Part shown: piece by piece, positions 1 through 7,630 of the stretch
Layout of the letters: each line of letters opens with the position of its first letter
How positions within the stretch are numbered: position 1 is the stretch's first letter
DNA from: Lachnospiraceae bacterium UBA3762
GTDB lineage: Bacteria > Bacillota > Clostridia > Lachnospirales > Lachnospiraceae
Assembly: GCA_002371615.1 (NCBI GenBank)
Contig: DFGA01000068.1
Coordinates: 1-39,895 of the forward strand
Direction of reading: 5' to 3'
DNA: 39,895 bases
The notes under the pieces: model-generated
Seen by the model: the letters and a program-made list of their open reading frames with translations, nothing else
Databases searched by the model: none
Told to the model about the DNA's origin: nothing
Translations under genes and position numbers: made by a program

Positions 1-20
1 ACCGCCGAAACATTTAGCGC

Positions 21-236
21 TTACGATTCGTTTTTATTATCCTTGCCTATCGCGTCTATAAATTCCCTTCCAACAATAGATTCCGGGATGAATTTTTCAA
101 GAACAACTCCAACTACAAGCGGATCATTCAAGTCGTATTTTGACTTAATGCTCTCCACCAATGCAGCTTCTTGTCGAGCCTTGTAATATTCTTCTTCATT
201 ATCAAACTCATATTTTCCAATTTGTAATCTGCTCAT
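21..236 (-). CDS. small hypothetical protein, 71 aa
   Basis: A short acidic, probably soluble protein that I do not recognise. It starts MSRLQIGKYEF and continues with a charged helical stretch (DNEEEYYKARQEAALVES) and a hydrophobic patch around VVGVVLEKF. It has no membrane segment, signal peptide or metal motif. I chose the ATG at 236; a TTG nine bases upstream (245) is in frame, and neither start has a clear ribosome site, so expression is uncertain. The gene stands alone before a 660-base stretch without coding capacity. Similar charged 70-aa proteins are often unannotated in Clostridia. Low to moderate confidence that it is real. Confidence 0.45.
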   Translation of the reverse strand: MSRLQIGKYEFDNEEEYYKARQEAALVESIKSKYDLNDPLVVGVVLEKFIPESIVGREFIDAIGKDNKNES

Positions 237-542
237 AATACACAATTCTACAGGCAGATTCCTATTTGTTCAATAAGCTCTCACCTACATCACCACGTTA
301 AGCAAAAATGACGTTTTTAGTTTAAGGCATGGGGATTGCTGTTTATATCGTCTTATTTGTCCCTATATAGCCTTTTATGAGGTTTGAAAAGAATATTTAT
401 GAATCAAACAGATCAAAAGCTATATATGAGCCAAATATAATGCTATGCGAGGATGTATTTGAAGCAATAAGAATTGTGTTGCGGATGTCTATTTCTATAT
501 ATTGTGTTGTGCAACATGACAAACGATCATTCGTTCGATAGT

Positions 543-628
543 TTGACCACTTTTGATTAATTCCGACATCATCAACCCCGCATAAATTGACCACTTTTTT
601 GACCACATTTTTGACCACAGTTGACCCC
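543..628. repeat. irregular tandem copies of TTGACCAC
   Basis: TTGACCAC occurs at 543-550, 587-594, 599-606 and 611-618, with a variant TTGACCCC at 621-628. The last four start 12, 12 and 10 bases apart and are separated by T-rich spacers. This looks like a multi-site protein-binding array or a relic of a transposon end with several internal repeats, as in some IS21-like ends. No transposase gene is adjacent, so the assignment is open. The rest of 246-540 shows no gene or clear signal. Confidence 0.5.
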
Positions 629-690
629 GAAAATGACGATTTTTGAGACGTATGTTCGAACGTTGACGAACAACGTGAGGGATAAAAAAA

Positions 691-743
691 GTACGTATTT
701 ATCAGCATTTCCGCCACATTGACGGCTGTTGTTAAATACGTAC
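691..743. repeat. 11-bp perfect inverted repeat
   Basis: GTACGTATTTA at 691-701 is matched by its exact complement TAAATACGTAC at 733-743, enclosing 31 bases. A second short inverted repeat (CGTTG ACGAA CAACG, about 661-675) lies just outside. It sits next to the duplicated tRNA end at 752, so it may be a recombinase core site or a transcription stop. There is no T-run of terminator quality on either side. Confidence 0.5.
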
Positions 744-758
744 AAATAGATAGTGCAG

Positions 759-798
759 AAAAAGGGGTGCTATGCTCCGGTGGAGCATGTTTAGCACC
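759..798 (-). terminator. rho-independent terminator after the tRNA-Leu transcript
   Basis: On the minus strand a nested stem (GGTGCTA with TAGCACC at 798-792 and 772-766, inner TGCTCC with GGAGCA) is followed by CCTTTTT at 765-759. This is a good intrinsic terminator about 115-150 bases beyond the end of the tRNA. It would give the primary tRNA transcript a long structured 3' trailer. Confidence 0.6.
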
Positions 799-804
799 GA
801 CCGA

Positions 805-903
805 ATCAGGCGCCAGCCTGATGAGACCTTGAACCCACGGGTTCAGGAGCATCCTGGACCCGATAGAATAAGGACAGGGGCTGCTTGCCTCTGTCCTTAT
901 TCT
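805..903. repeat. cluster of three hairpins downstream of tRNA-Leu
   Basis: Three strong hairpins follow one another. ATCAGGC/GCCTGAT spans 805-822 and TGAACCC/GGGTTCA spans 830-845. The third has a 16-bp stem at 865-880 paired with 888-903 (AGAATAAGGACAG with its exact complement, closed by GGG/CCT with one wobble pair) and a 7-base loop. None is followed by a T-run on either strand, so they look structural or repeat-derived rather than terminators. Confidence 0.6.
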
Positions 904-909
904 AAAGAG

Positions 910-993
910 TGCAGAAAAAGGGACTTGAACCCTCATGGTATTGCTACCACACGGACCTGAACCGTGCGCGTCTGCCAATTCCGCCATTTCTGC
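910..993 (-). tRNA. tRNA-Leu, anticodon CAG
   Basis: On the minus strand the gene begins GCAGAAATGGCGG at 993 and ends TTTTTCTGC at 911, with A as discriminator at 910. Acceptor arms GCAGAAA and TTTCTGC pair fully. The anticodon stem CACGG/CCGTG holds loop TTCAGGT (anticodon CAG). A long variable arm (TGGTAGCAATACCATG) marks class II, and the T arm is GGGTTCAAGTCCC. CCA is not encoded. The gene decodes CUG leucine codons. Its 3' end is duplicated at 752-766. A promoter upstream (above 993) is not obvious because that region is also palindromic. Confidence 0.95.
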
Positions 994-1001
994 AATATGT
1001 T

Positions 1002-1168
1002 GTAAGGAGGGGCCCGATTTGCAACGCAAATTGGGAGGATGCCTTACTACACCGCGAGGCCTCATTCTCCGAAGGAGAATCCTAACGGCCGAGCGTCCTT
1101 AAGGTTCCTTGAACTCTAATGGGCTACACTCCATTTCCGTTTTTTGATTAGGAGAACCGCTTTAGCGG
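1002..1168. repeat. hairpin cluster upstream of tRNA-Leu
   Basis: A compound hairpin spans 1002-1047: outer GTAAGG/CCTTAC, inner CCCGATTTGC at 1013-1022 paired with GCAAATTGGG at 1026-1035. Two simple ones follow: ATTCTCC-GAA-GGAGAAT at 1064-1080 and CCGCT-TT-AGCGG at 1157-1168. With those at 766-903, the tRNA lies inside about 400 bases of palindromes. No gene is seen between 994 and 1203. Confidence 0.55.
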
Positions 1169-1203
1169 CTGACCCAACGCAGTTTAATATACCTTACAAA
1201 AAA

Positions 1204-2154
1204 TCATTTGTCAATCCGCTTCATCATCCACTCATACAGATCCGCATAGACCTTGTCACGGTCAAGCTCGTTGAGTATCTCGTGTCTGTCGCCTTCATAA
1301 AGCTTGATTGACAGATCCTTAACGCCCGCTGCCTTAAACTGCTCATATGCACGCTTTACGCCCTCTCCCATACCTCCTACGGGATCCTGGTCTCCAGACA
1401 CAAATATAACCGGCATATCAAGATTCATGCGTCTGATATTTTTCATCTTGTTATCAAACAGAGTAGAACGCAGAAGCACCATATATCCGTTCAGCGAAAA
1501 CTTACCGCCGTCATACGCAAAGAACTCTCTTACGTTATCGGCGTTTTTGGATAACCAGCTGTTTGATACGGCATCGCCTGACTCATCCGAACCTTCGTAA
1601 CTCTTACCGAACATGATCCCGTGTATAAAATCAGAGGGCACATCTCTTCCATTTACTGCCATAAGTGCTTTGCAGAGCATCAATCCGAATGTTATCGCAA
1701 GGCTCGACTCACTTCCCGTTCCCATAATTATGGCACCGTTAACATTAGTTAATGCGGATGATTTTACCGACAGGTATTTGCGGAGAAGATACGAACCCAT
1801 GCTGTGCCCTAATATGAAATACGGCTTTCCCGGATACTCCTTCTTAATGATCCGGTAGTTCGTGTACATATCCTTTATCATTACGTTGTCCGGATTCTTG
1901 CAGAACATCTTGCCACGCTCACTGACATCGGCAACAGACCTGCCGTGCCCGATATGATCATGTCCGTATACCGCAAAACCGCGCTCCGTAAGATACTCGG
2001 CAAATTCGGAGTATCTCTCGATGTACTCCTGCATTCCGTGGACGAGCTGTAGTACCGCAACAACCTGTCCGTTCTCCGGCTCCCACTTTATCGCATGTAT
2101 CTTTGTATGTCTTTCATCCTTGGATGTAAATGTGTATTCGGTGATTTTTGCCAT
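1204..2154 (-). CDS. alpha/beta hydrolase, monoacylglycerol lipase/lysophospholipase type, 316 aa
   Basis: Serine hydrolase of the MGL/PldB group (hydrolase_4 fold), expected to cleave monoacylglycerols or lysolipids to free glycerol head group and fatty acid. The nucleophile is S118 in GHSMG; probable acid is D257 in SGDQDPVG and base H291 in GDRHE. The oxyanion segment is LVHGMQEYIERY near residue 38. There is no signal peptide, so it acts in the cytosol. I chose the ATG at 2154 because GTGAGG lies 7 bases ahead; a longer frame to 2202 has no ribosome site. It follows the glycerol genes by 65 bases on the same strand, suggesting that it feeds glycerol to GlpK. Lysophospholipid or another ester substrate remains possible. 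Confidence 0.85.
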   Translation of the reverse strand: MAKITEYTFTSKDERHTKIHAIKWEPENGQVVAVLQLVHGMQEYIERYSEFAEYLTERGFAVYGHDHIGHGRSVADVSERGKMFCKNPDNVMIKDMYTNYRIIKKEYPGKPYFILGHSMGSYLLRKYLSVKSSALTNVNGAIIMGTGSESSLAITFGLMLCKALMAVNGRDVPSDFIHGIMFGKSYEGSDESGDAVSNSWLSKNADNVREFFAYDGGKFSLNGYMVLLRSTLFDNKMKNIRRMNLDMPVIFVSGDQDPVGGMGEGVKRAYEQFKAAGVKDLSIKLYEGDRHEILNELDRDKVYADLYEWMMKRIDK

Positions 2155-2219
2155 TGTATGCCTCACTATATTTATATGATCTGTCTCGGAAAACACCCTC
2201 ATCTCTTGTGGGAGCTGCC

Positions 2220-3698
2220 TTACGCATTTGATGTTGCGATAAGATTTACTCCGCTTCCGGCTATATTCTCTATTATCACATCTCCTGCCGTAACAGGTGC
2301 AGTTACAACAGCTTCCCTGATAATATCAACGCACTCATCTATCTTGTTCTTCGGTATCGGCCCGGCAGTCTTGACGGACACGATCTCCTTGTCGGAGCCT
2401 GTAACCTTTACCGATGTTGTAAGTGTTCTGACAGGAGAAGTTACTTCGCTTCTTGCGTAAGCATCGCCGCGCTCGCAGCTGTTGCCGGTAACGTTTGTTA
2501 CCTTGCCGTCCCGGACTGTTACGTCTATTATACACCCTGCGGGACATACGATGCACGGAATCGTGTGAGTCGTGCTTCCGTCCGGATTGGTAACTACACC
2601 ATTAGGGTTAACACCATTTCTGGTAGAGTTCCTGCGGGCAAATTTCTGCATAAGCGCAGACTCCGGATCGGGGTTCTTCGTAAGCTCATCCTTCGAATCT
2701 TCAAAGGAATTGATATATTCGGCAGCGTGTTTTCCGGCCTCCACCGCTTCCTTGGAAACATTATCCACAAGGTCATGAACATGAAGCACGTTTCCGCAGG
2801 CGAATACCCCCGGGCAGCTTGTTTCAAGATTATCAGAAACCACAGCCCCGCGGGTTGCCCGCGACATCTGTATACCCATGTTTCTCGACAGCTCGTTCTC
2901 GGATATGAGTCCTACGGACAACAGGAGCGTATCACACTTTACCTCTTCCTCCGTTCCGGGGACAGGCTTTAAATTTTCATCAACCGCCGATATTACAACC
3001 GACTCAACTCTCTTATTGCCATTGATCTTGGTTACGGTATGACTGAGCAGTAACGGTATGCCAAAATCATCAAGGCACTGGACTATGTTTCTCTTAAGTC
3101 CTCCGGAGTATGGCATGATCTCAACTACCATCTTGACCTTCGCGCCTTCAAGTGTCATTCGTCTTGCCATGATAAGTCCGATATCTCCCGAGCCTAAGAT
3201 CACGACTTCACGCCCCGGCATCTTGCCGTCTATATTTACAAACTTCTGCGCTGTTCCGGCAGAATAAATACCCGCCGGCCTGTATCCCGGTATGTTAAGT
3301 GCACCCCTTGCCTTCTCGCGGCATCCCATGGCAAGGATCACTGCTTTGGCCCTCAGTATCTGCAGTCCGTTTTCACTGCTGTATGCTTTGATCTCTTTTA
3401 ATACCTTTCCGTTTTCGGAAACAGGCTGTATATCCATTACCATTGTATTCAACTCATACGAAACGGCAGCCCCGGCATCCTCGATCATCTTTATATAACG
3501 AAGAGCGTACTCCGGACCGGTCAACTCTTCATTGAATGTCTGAAGCCCGAATCCGTTGTGAATGCACTGGTTAAGTATCCCTCCGAGCTCTTTGTCACGC
3601 TCGAGTATAAGGATCGATCTTATCCCGTTTTCTGAAAGAGACAGCGCCGCCGCCATTCCTGCAGGCCCGCCGCCCACGATTATCGCATCATATATCAT
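2220..3698 (-). CDS. FAD/NAD-dependent oxidoreductase fused to a DUF1667 domain, 492 aa
   Basis: Two modules in one chain. Residues 1-335 form a pyridine-nucleotide-disulfide-type flavoprotein: the FAD loop is GGGPAGMAAALS at 9-20, the NAD(P) loop GSGDIG at 169-174, with the characteristic CIHNGFG at 45-51. Residues about 378-492 are a DUF1667 domain with cysteines C382, C385, C389 and C408, which could hold a metal or Fe-S cluster. In clostridial glycerol operons these usually sit in separate genes next to a GlpA-like dehydrogenase. The role is probably to take electrons from glycerol-3-phosphate oxidation to a soluble acceptor. The gene starts one base after the stop of the dehydrogenase gene, so translation is coupled. 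Function within the complex is inferred, not shown. Confidence 0.85.
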   Translation of the reverse strand: MIYDAIIVGGGPAGMAAALSLSENGIRSILILERDKELGGILNQCIHNGFGLQTFNEELTGPEYALRYIKMIEDAGAAVSYELNTMVMDIQPVSENGKVLKEIKAYSSENGLQILRAKAVILAMGCREKARGALNIPGYRPAGIYSAGTAQKFVNIDGKMPGREVVILGSGDIGLIMARRMTLEGAKVKMVVEIMPYSGGLKRNIVQCLDDFGIPLLLSHTVTKINGNKRVESVVISAVDENLKPVPGTEEEVKCDTLLLSVGLISENELSRNMGIQMSRATRGAVVSDNLETSCPGVFACGNVLHVHDLVDNVSKEAVEAGKHAAEYINSFEDSKDELTKNPDPESALMQKFARRNSTRNGVNPNGVVTNPDGSTTHTIPCIVCPAGCIIDVTVRDGKVTNVTGNSCERGDAYARSEVTSPVRTLTTSVKVTGSDKEIVSVKTAGPIPKNKIDECVDIIREAVVTAPVTAGDVIIENIAGSGVNLIATSNA

Positions 3699-3699
3699 A

Positions 3700-5172
3700 T
3701 CAGTTCTCCTTGATCTTCCCGGTAAGTATTTCCGAGCCGCGTCCCTTTTTGGTTATCTTCTCCATCGGAATTCCAAGTTCGCGGCTAAGTATCTCCATAA
3801 CCTTCGGATAACAGAATCCGCCCTGGCATCTTCCCATGTTTGCCCCGGTCCTTCTCTTCACGGCATCCATAGTCCTTGCCCCTAAGGGACGGTGTATCGT
3901 CTCTAATATCTCACCCTCCGAAACCGAAGCACACCTGCAGATAATGTTACCGTAGGCCGGATCTTTTTCGATGATAGCCAGCTGCTCTTCCTTCGGAAGC
4001 AGTTTCATGTAAGTAAACGGCTTCTGTTCTCCAACATAGTCTGTATTCCTGTCCGGGTGCAAAATCCCTTCGACTATATCAGCAACCATAACTCCTATCG
4101 CCGGAGCGGCAGACAGTCCCGGCGATTCGATTGCTGCAACATCTATAAATCCCGGACAATCCGGCAACTCTCCTATGACAAAATCACCCCGGTCACCGTG
4201 AGGCCGAAGCCCCGCAAAACTCGTTATGACCTCATTCATCGGAATATCTTTGACCGCAGAAGCTCCCGGTGTATTAACCGCCGCCAGACCTTCCGCCGTC
4301 GTAAATGTGCCTTCCTTGTCTTCAAGATCGGTAGCCGTAGGTCCGACGAGAAGATTCCCATGAATCGTCGGGCTCACAAGTATTCCCTTTCCAAGAGCCG
4401 AAGGCATCCTGAAAACGGTCCTGCCCACATGCTGGCCAGCCGTTACATCCAGCAGGCAATACTCTCCTTTTCTGGGCGTGATCGTAAGTTTATCATCCGT
4501 CATCATGTTGTGGAACCTGTCGGCATACACTCCGGCAGCATTCACAACGATTGTCGTTTTATAGATAACACTGTTATCTTTACTTTCATCAAACTCATCG
4601 TATTTCGTTGCTTCAACAGTAAACCCGACATCTGATTTTGTGATGTTGTTTACTTCCGTCAGAAGATGAAAATCAACCCCGTTTGTATTTGCATTTTCAG
4701 CCATCGCACTTGTCAGTCTGAAGGGGCAGATGATTCCGCCTGTTGGCGCAAAAAGTGCCCCCTTCGTATCATCCGAAAGGTTCGGCTCCATCTCAAGTGC
4801 TTCTTCTCTTGTCAGTATACGAAGTCCCTCGACACCGTTTTGAACTCCGCGGTCATACAACTCTTTCATATGCGGCACGTCTTCATCGGAAAGTGCCACT
4901 ACCATCGAGCCGTTTCTCATAAACGGAATTCCAAGCTTGCCCGCAAGCTCCGGCATCATCTTTGATCCCATGACATTCAGTTTTGCTTTAAGCGTACCGG
5001 GTTTTGCATCATATCCCGCATGCACGATACCGCTGTTTGCTTTTGAAGTGCCCTCACCTATATCAGAGTTTTTGTCCAGCACACAGACCTTCAGATCGTA
5101 TTTCGAAAGCTGCATCGCAACGGATGATCCCGTCACTCCGGCTCCTATTATAACTACATCGTATTCGTTCAT
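3700..5172 (-). CDS. glpA: anaerobic glycerol-3-phosphate dehydrogenase-like flavoprotein with BFD [2Fe-2S] tail, 490 aa
   Basis: DAO-family flavoprotein expected to oxidise sn-glycerol 3-phosphate to dihydroxyacetone phosphate. The FAD-binding GxGxxG is IGAGVTGSSVAMQL near residues 9-22, and the active-site-like motif GLRPHGDRGDFVIG lies at about 321-334. The C-terminal BFD-like domain carries C412 and C414 (ICRC) and C449 and C454 (RCQGGFC), ligands for a [2Fe-2S] cluster. Family members are annotated as NAD(P)/FAD-dependent oxidoreductase or GlpA. It lies 20 bases after glpK and 1 base before the FAD/DUF1667 partner, which supports an electron-transfer complex. ATG at 5172 has GGAG at a suitable distance. 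The name glpA is by function; it is not a close relative of E. coli GlpA over its full length. Confidence 0.85.
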   Translation of the reverse strand: MNEYDVVIIGAGVTGSSVAMQLSKYDLKVCVLDKNSDIGEGTSKANSGIVHAGYDAKPGTLKAKLNVMGSKMMPELAGKLGIPFMRNGSMVVALSDEDVPHMKELYDRGVQNGVEGLRILTREEALEMEPNLSDDTKGALFAPTGGIICPFRLTSAMAENANTNGVDFHLLTEVNNITKSDVGFTVEATKYDEFDESKDNSVIYKTTIVVNAAGVYADRFHNMMTDDKLTITPRKGEYCLLDVTAGQHVGRTVFRMPSALGKGILVSPTIHGNLLVGPTATDLEDKEGTFTTAEGLAAVNTPGASAVKDIPMNEVITSFAGLRPHGDRGDFVIGELPDCPGFIDVAAIESPGLSAAPAIGVMVADIVEGILHPDRNTDYVGEQKPFTYMKLLPKEEQLAIIEKDPAYGNIICRCASVSEGEILETIHRPLGARTMDAVKRRTGANMGRCQGGFCYPKVMEILSRELGIPMEKITKKGRGSEILTGKIKEN

Positions 5173-5192
5173 TTTATCTCCTTACATCATAC

Positions 5193-6686
5193 CTACTGCA
5201 TTGCCCAATCTCTTGCTTTGCTGACGGCCTTCTTCCAGCCGGCAATTCTTGTTTGCCGTTCCTCATCGAATATCCGAGGGGTAAATACACGGTCGGTCTT
5301 CCGGTTCGAGATCACATCATCCCGATCTTTCCAGTAACCTACCGCAAGGCCTGCAAGATAAGCGGCTCCAAGAGCCGTGGATTCTATACAGGCGGGCCTT
5401 TCTATCGGTGCATCAACAATATCCGCCTGAGTCTGCATCAGAAAATCATTTGCACTCGCTCCGCCGTCCACCTTCAGAGTTGTAAGCCTGATTCCGGAAT
5501 CTGCCTCCATCGCACCAATTACTTCATAAGCGGAATACGCGATCGATTCAAGAGTTGCCCTGATTATGTGATACTTGTTAACACCTCTTGTAAGACCGAC
5601 TATAACACCTCTTGCATACTGATCCCAGTACGGCGCTCCAAGTCCGGTAAAAGCCGGAACAACATAGCAGCCTCCTGTGTCCTTTACTTTTCTTGCCATA
5701 TAATCCGAATCGGCCGCCGAGTCGATGAGTCTCATTTCATCCCGCAGCCACTGTATCGCGGCTCCCGCAACAAATATGGAGCCTTCAAGCGCATAGGTCA
5801 CATTCTCTTCAATTCCCCACGCTATAGTCGTCACAAGCCCATTGTCGGAAAATATCGGTTTGTCGCCTGTGTTCATCAGAAGAAAACATCCCGTACCGTA
5901 TGTATTCTTGGCATCACCCTTCATAAAACAGGTCTGTCCGAAAAGCGCTGCCTGCTGGTCTCCCGCAGCTCCCGCTATCGGTATCGGACCGCCGAAGAAC
6001 GACTCATCGGTTTCGCCGTATACACAGCTGTTCGGCATAGGCTTGGGCAGCATACATTTGGGGATGTTCAGTTCCTCAAGTATCTCATCATCCCATTCGA
6101 GAGTATTGATATTAAAGAGCATCGTTCTGCTGGCATTGGAATAGTCAGTGATATGGACCCTTCCCTTTGTAAGCTTCCAGATAAGCCATGTCTCCACCGT
6201 TCCGAATAGCAGTTCTCCCTTTTCGGCACGCTCCCTGACTCCCGGAATATTTTCAAGTATCCAGTGAAGCTTGGTCGCGGAAAAATATGCATCGATTATC
6301 AGTCCCGTCTTCTTGCGGAACTTATCGGACAGTCCCTTTTCCACAAGCTCATCGCAAAACTCACTTGTTCTTCTGCATTGCCACACGATCGCATTGCAGA
6401 CCGGATCGCCGGTCTTCTTGTCCCAGACAATCGTTGTCTCTCTCTGGTTCGTGATCCCTATGGCAGCAATCTGTTCTGCCACCGCACCGGCTTTGCTCAT
6501 TGCCTCGACACATACACCGAGCTGTGTCGACCAGATCTCATTGGCATCGTGCTCCACCCAGCCGGGTTTCGGAAATATCTGTGTGAATTCTTTTTGCGCA
6601 ACCGAAACGATCTCGCCCTCCTTATTGAACAAAATCGCTCTGTTGCTTGTAGTTCCGGCATCTATAGCCATTACATATTTCTGCAT
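5193..6686 (-). CDS. glpK: glycerol kinase, 497 aa
   Basis: FGGY-family kinase that phosphorylates glycerol with ATP. It has full family length. The N-terminal phosphate loop is DAGTTSNR (residues 9-16), the glycerol-binding segment ITNQRETT (78-85), and the catalytic aspartate D243 lies in AAGDQQAALFGQ. The ATP-binding region is DGGASANDFLMQTQAD near 413. In many Firmicutes GlpK is activated by HPr phosphorylation of a histidine in the sequence YHFFG; here the matching place reads DESFFGG with serine S229, so that control is probably absent. It is the first gene of the operon, behind a good promoter (6756-6728). No glpF transporter gene is in the window. Confidence 0.97.
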   Translation of the reverse strand: MQKYVMAIDAGTTSNRAILFNKEGEIVSVAQKEFTQIFPKPGWVEHDANEIWSTQLGVCVEAMSKAGAVAEQIAAIGITNQRETTIVWDKKTGDPVCNAIVWQCRRTSEFCDELVEKGLSDKFRKKTGLIIDAYFSATKLHWILENIPGVRERAEKGELLFGTVETWLIWKLTKGRVHITDYSNASRTMLFNINTLEWDDEILEELNIPKCMLPKPMPNSCVYGETDESFFGGPIPIAGAAGDQQAALFGQTCFMKGDAKNTYGTGCFLLMNTGDKPIFSDNGLVTTIAWGIEENVTYALEGSIFVAGAAIQWLRDEMRLIDSAADSDYMARKVKDTGGCYVVPAFTGLGAPYWDQYARGVIVGLTRGVNKYHIIRATLESIAYSAYEVIGAMEADSGIRLTTLKVDGGASANDFLMQTQADIVDAPIERPACIESTALGAAYLAGLAVGYWKDRDDVISNRKTDRVFTPRIFDEERQTRIAGWKKAVSKARDWAMQ

Positions 6687-6727
6687 AATCCCTCTCCGTT
6701 AGATAATAATCTGTAACCCTATATTAT

Positions 6728-6756
6728 ATTTTAATGCCGGCGTAATTATGTTTCAA
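6728..6756 (-). promoter_or_regulatory. sigma-A type promoter of the glycerol operon
   Basis: On the minus strand, TTGAAA (6756-6751), a 17-base spacer and TAAAAT (6733-6728), about 40 bases before the glpK start. This is the only good match between the two divergent genes in this orientation. Confidence 0.6.
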
Positions 6757-6805
6757 GGAATATTATACGGTTGATGGCGAAGATACTGTTGTTTCGATAT
6801 GATTT

Positions 6806-6814
6806 TGTTATAAT
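6806..6814 (+). promoter_or_regulatory. extended -10 promoter for the HTH gene
   Basis: TGTTATAAT at 6806-6814 is a perfect -10 with the TGn extension, about 75 bases before the ATG at 6888. The -35 region is weak, as is usual for extended -10 promoters. Confidence 0.45.
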
Positions 6815-6887
6815 ATACTCAAACACGTAAGGCGCGGAAAACATCTGCTTCTTTGTTAGCCGCGGATCATTGCAAGGAGTACCTGAT

Positions 6888-7382
6888 ATGGGCAGAAAAT
6901 CAACAAAAGAAAACAAAAACATATATCAGACCAGCCGGGAGGCTTTGGGGCTGACACGGGAGGCTGCCGCTGACCTTTTGGAATTCATATCGGCTGACCG
7001 GATTGAAAAAATCGAGAGCGAGAAATCCCTTCCCCACCCCGAGGAAGTACTTGCCATGGCCGCAGGATACAAGAATCCGTCCCTTTGTAATCACTACTGC
7101 TCGCAGGTCTGTCCTATAGGTCAGGAATACATTCCCGAAGTCAAGGTCAAGGATCTGTCCCAGATCACTGTTGAAATGATGGTCTCACTGAACAATCTCA
7201 ACAAGCAAAGAGACCGTCTCATGGAGATTACGGTTGACGGTGAAATATCCGAAGATGAAATGGCAGATTTCCGTACCATTCAGTCGGAGCTTGAAAAAAT
7301 ATCACTTACCATCGATTCCCTGAAACTGTGGATCGATAACTCGGTCGCAACCGGCAAACTGGATAAATCCCTGCTGGAATGA
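6888..7382 (+). CDS. helix-turn-helix protein with a cysteine cluster, copy A, 164 aa
   Basis: Cytosolic XRE-like DNA-binding protein, probably a regulator. The HTH lies at about residues 14-62 (TSREALGLTREAAADLLEF, then ISADRIEKIESEKSLPHPEE). Three cysteines follow at C67, C71 and C75 in CNHYCSQVCPIG, which could bind a metal or Fe-S cluster. Residues 88-164 are a predicted helical or coiled-coil arm. I chose the ATG at 6888 with AAGGAG eight bases ahead rather than a TTG at 6870. A near-identical copy lies at 12289-12783 (8 differences in 164 residues). Target genes are unknown; it may control itself and its neighbours. Confidence 0.75.
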   Translation: MGRKSTKENKNIYQTSREALGLTREAAADLLEFISADRIEKIESEKSLPHPEEVLAMAAGYKNPSLCNHYCSQVCPIGQEYIPEVKVKDLSQITVEMMVSLNNLNKQRDRLMEITVDGEISEDEMADFRTIQSELEKISLTIDSLKLWIDNSVATGKLDKSLLE

Positions 7383-7527
7383 CCGTATTTTCTCATATAC
7401 ACAAACTGCCTCTCTATGCGAGGCGTTTCCTTCTTGCCGCAACAAAGTATGCAGGATAAGCGGATTAAGATATGCTATTTCTCTAAAACGGCGAAATAGA
7501 AATTCGAAAGCAAATATGGCTAAATAT

Positions 7528-7555
7528 ATGACAAGAAAGCTATCTGTGGTATAAT
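7528..7555 (+). promoter_or_regulatory. promoter of small membrane protein gene, copy A
   Basis: ATGACA at 7528-7533, a 16-base spacer, and TATAAT at 7550-7555 preceded by TGG (extended -10). The same elements are kept in the second copy at 14425-14452, which supports function. Confidence 0.6.
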
Positions 7556-7630
7556 AAAATTCATAATCAAACTGAATATTAACACCGAATGTCAGCATTA
7601 TGTATAATTCTTCACAGGGAGGTTCCTAGC

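Larger units (their letters stand above)
752..922. repeat. direct repeat of the tRNA-Leu 3' end bounding a hairpin-rich unit
   Basis: The 15 bases AGTGCAGAAAAAGGG occur at 752-766 and at 908-922. The second copy is the 3' end of the tRNA-Leu gene plus the bases just after it. The 141 bases between the copies are almost wholly hairpins. Duplication of a tRNA 3' end is the usual mark of integrase-mediated insertion (attL/attR), but the unit is far too small for an integrative element. It may be a scar left after deletion, or a small non-coding mobile unit. Confidence 0.6.

Noticed and set aside
397..1065. 222-codon minus-strand open frame
   Set aside because: It runs through the tRNA-Leu gene and the hairpin clusters; the translated part MAELADAHGSGPCGSN is the familiar false product of a tRNA-Leu gene.
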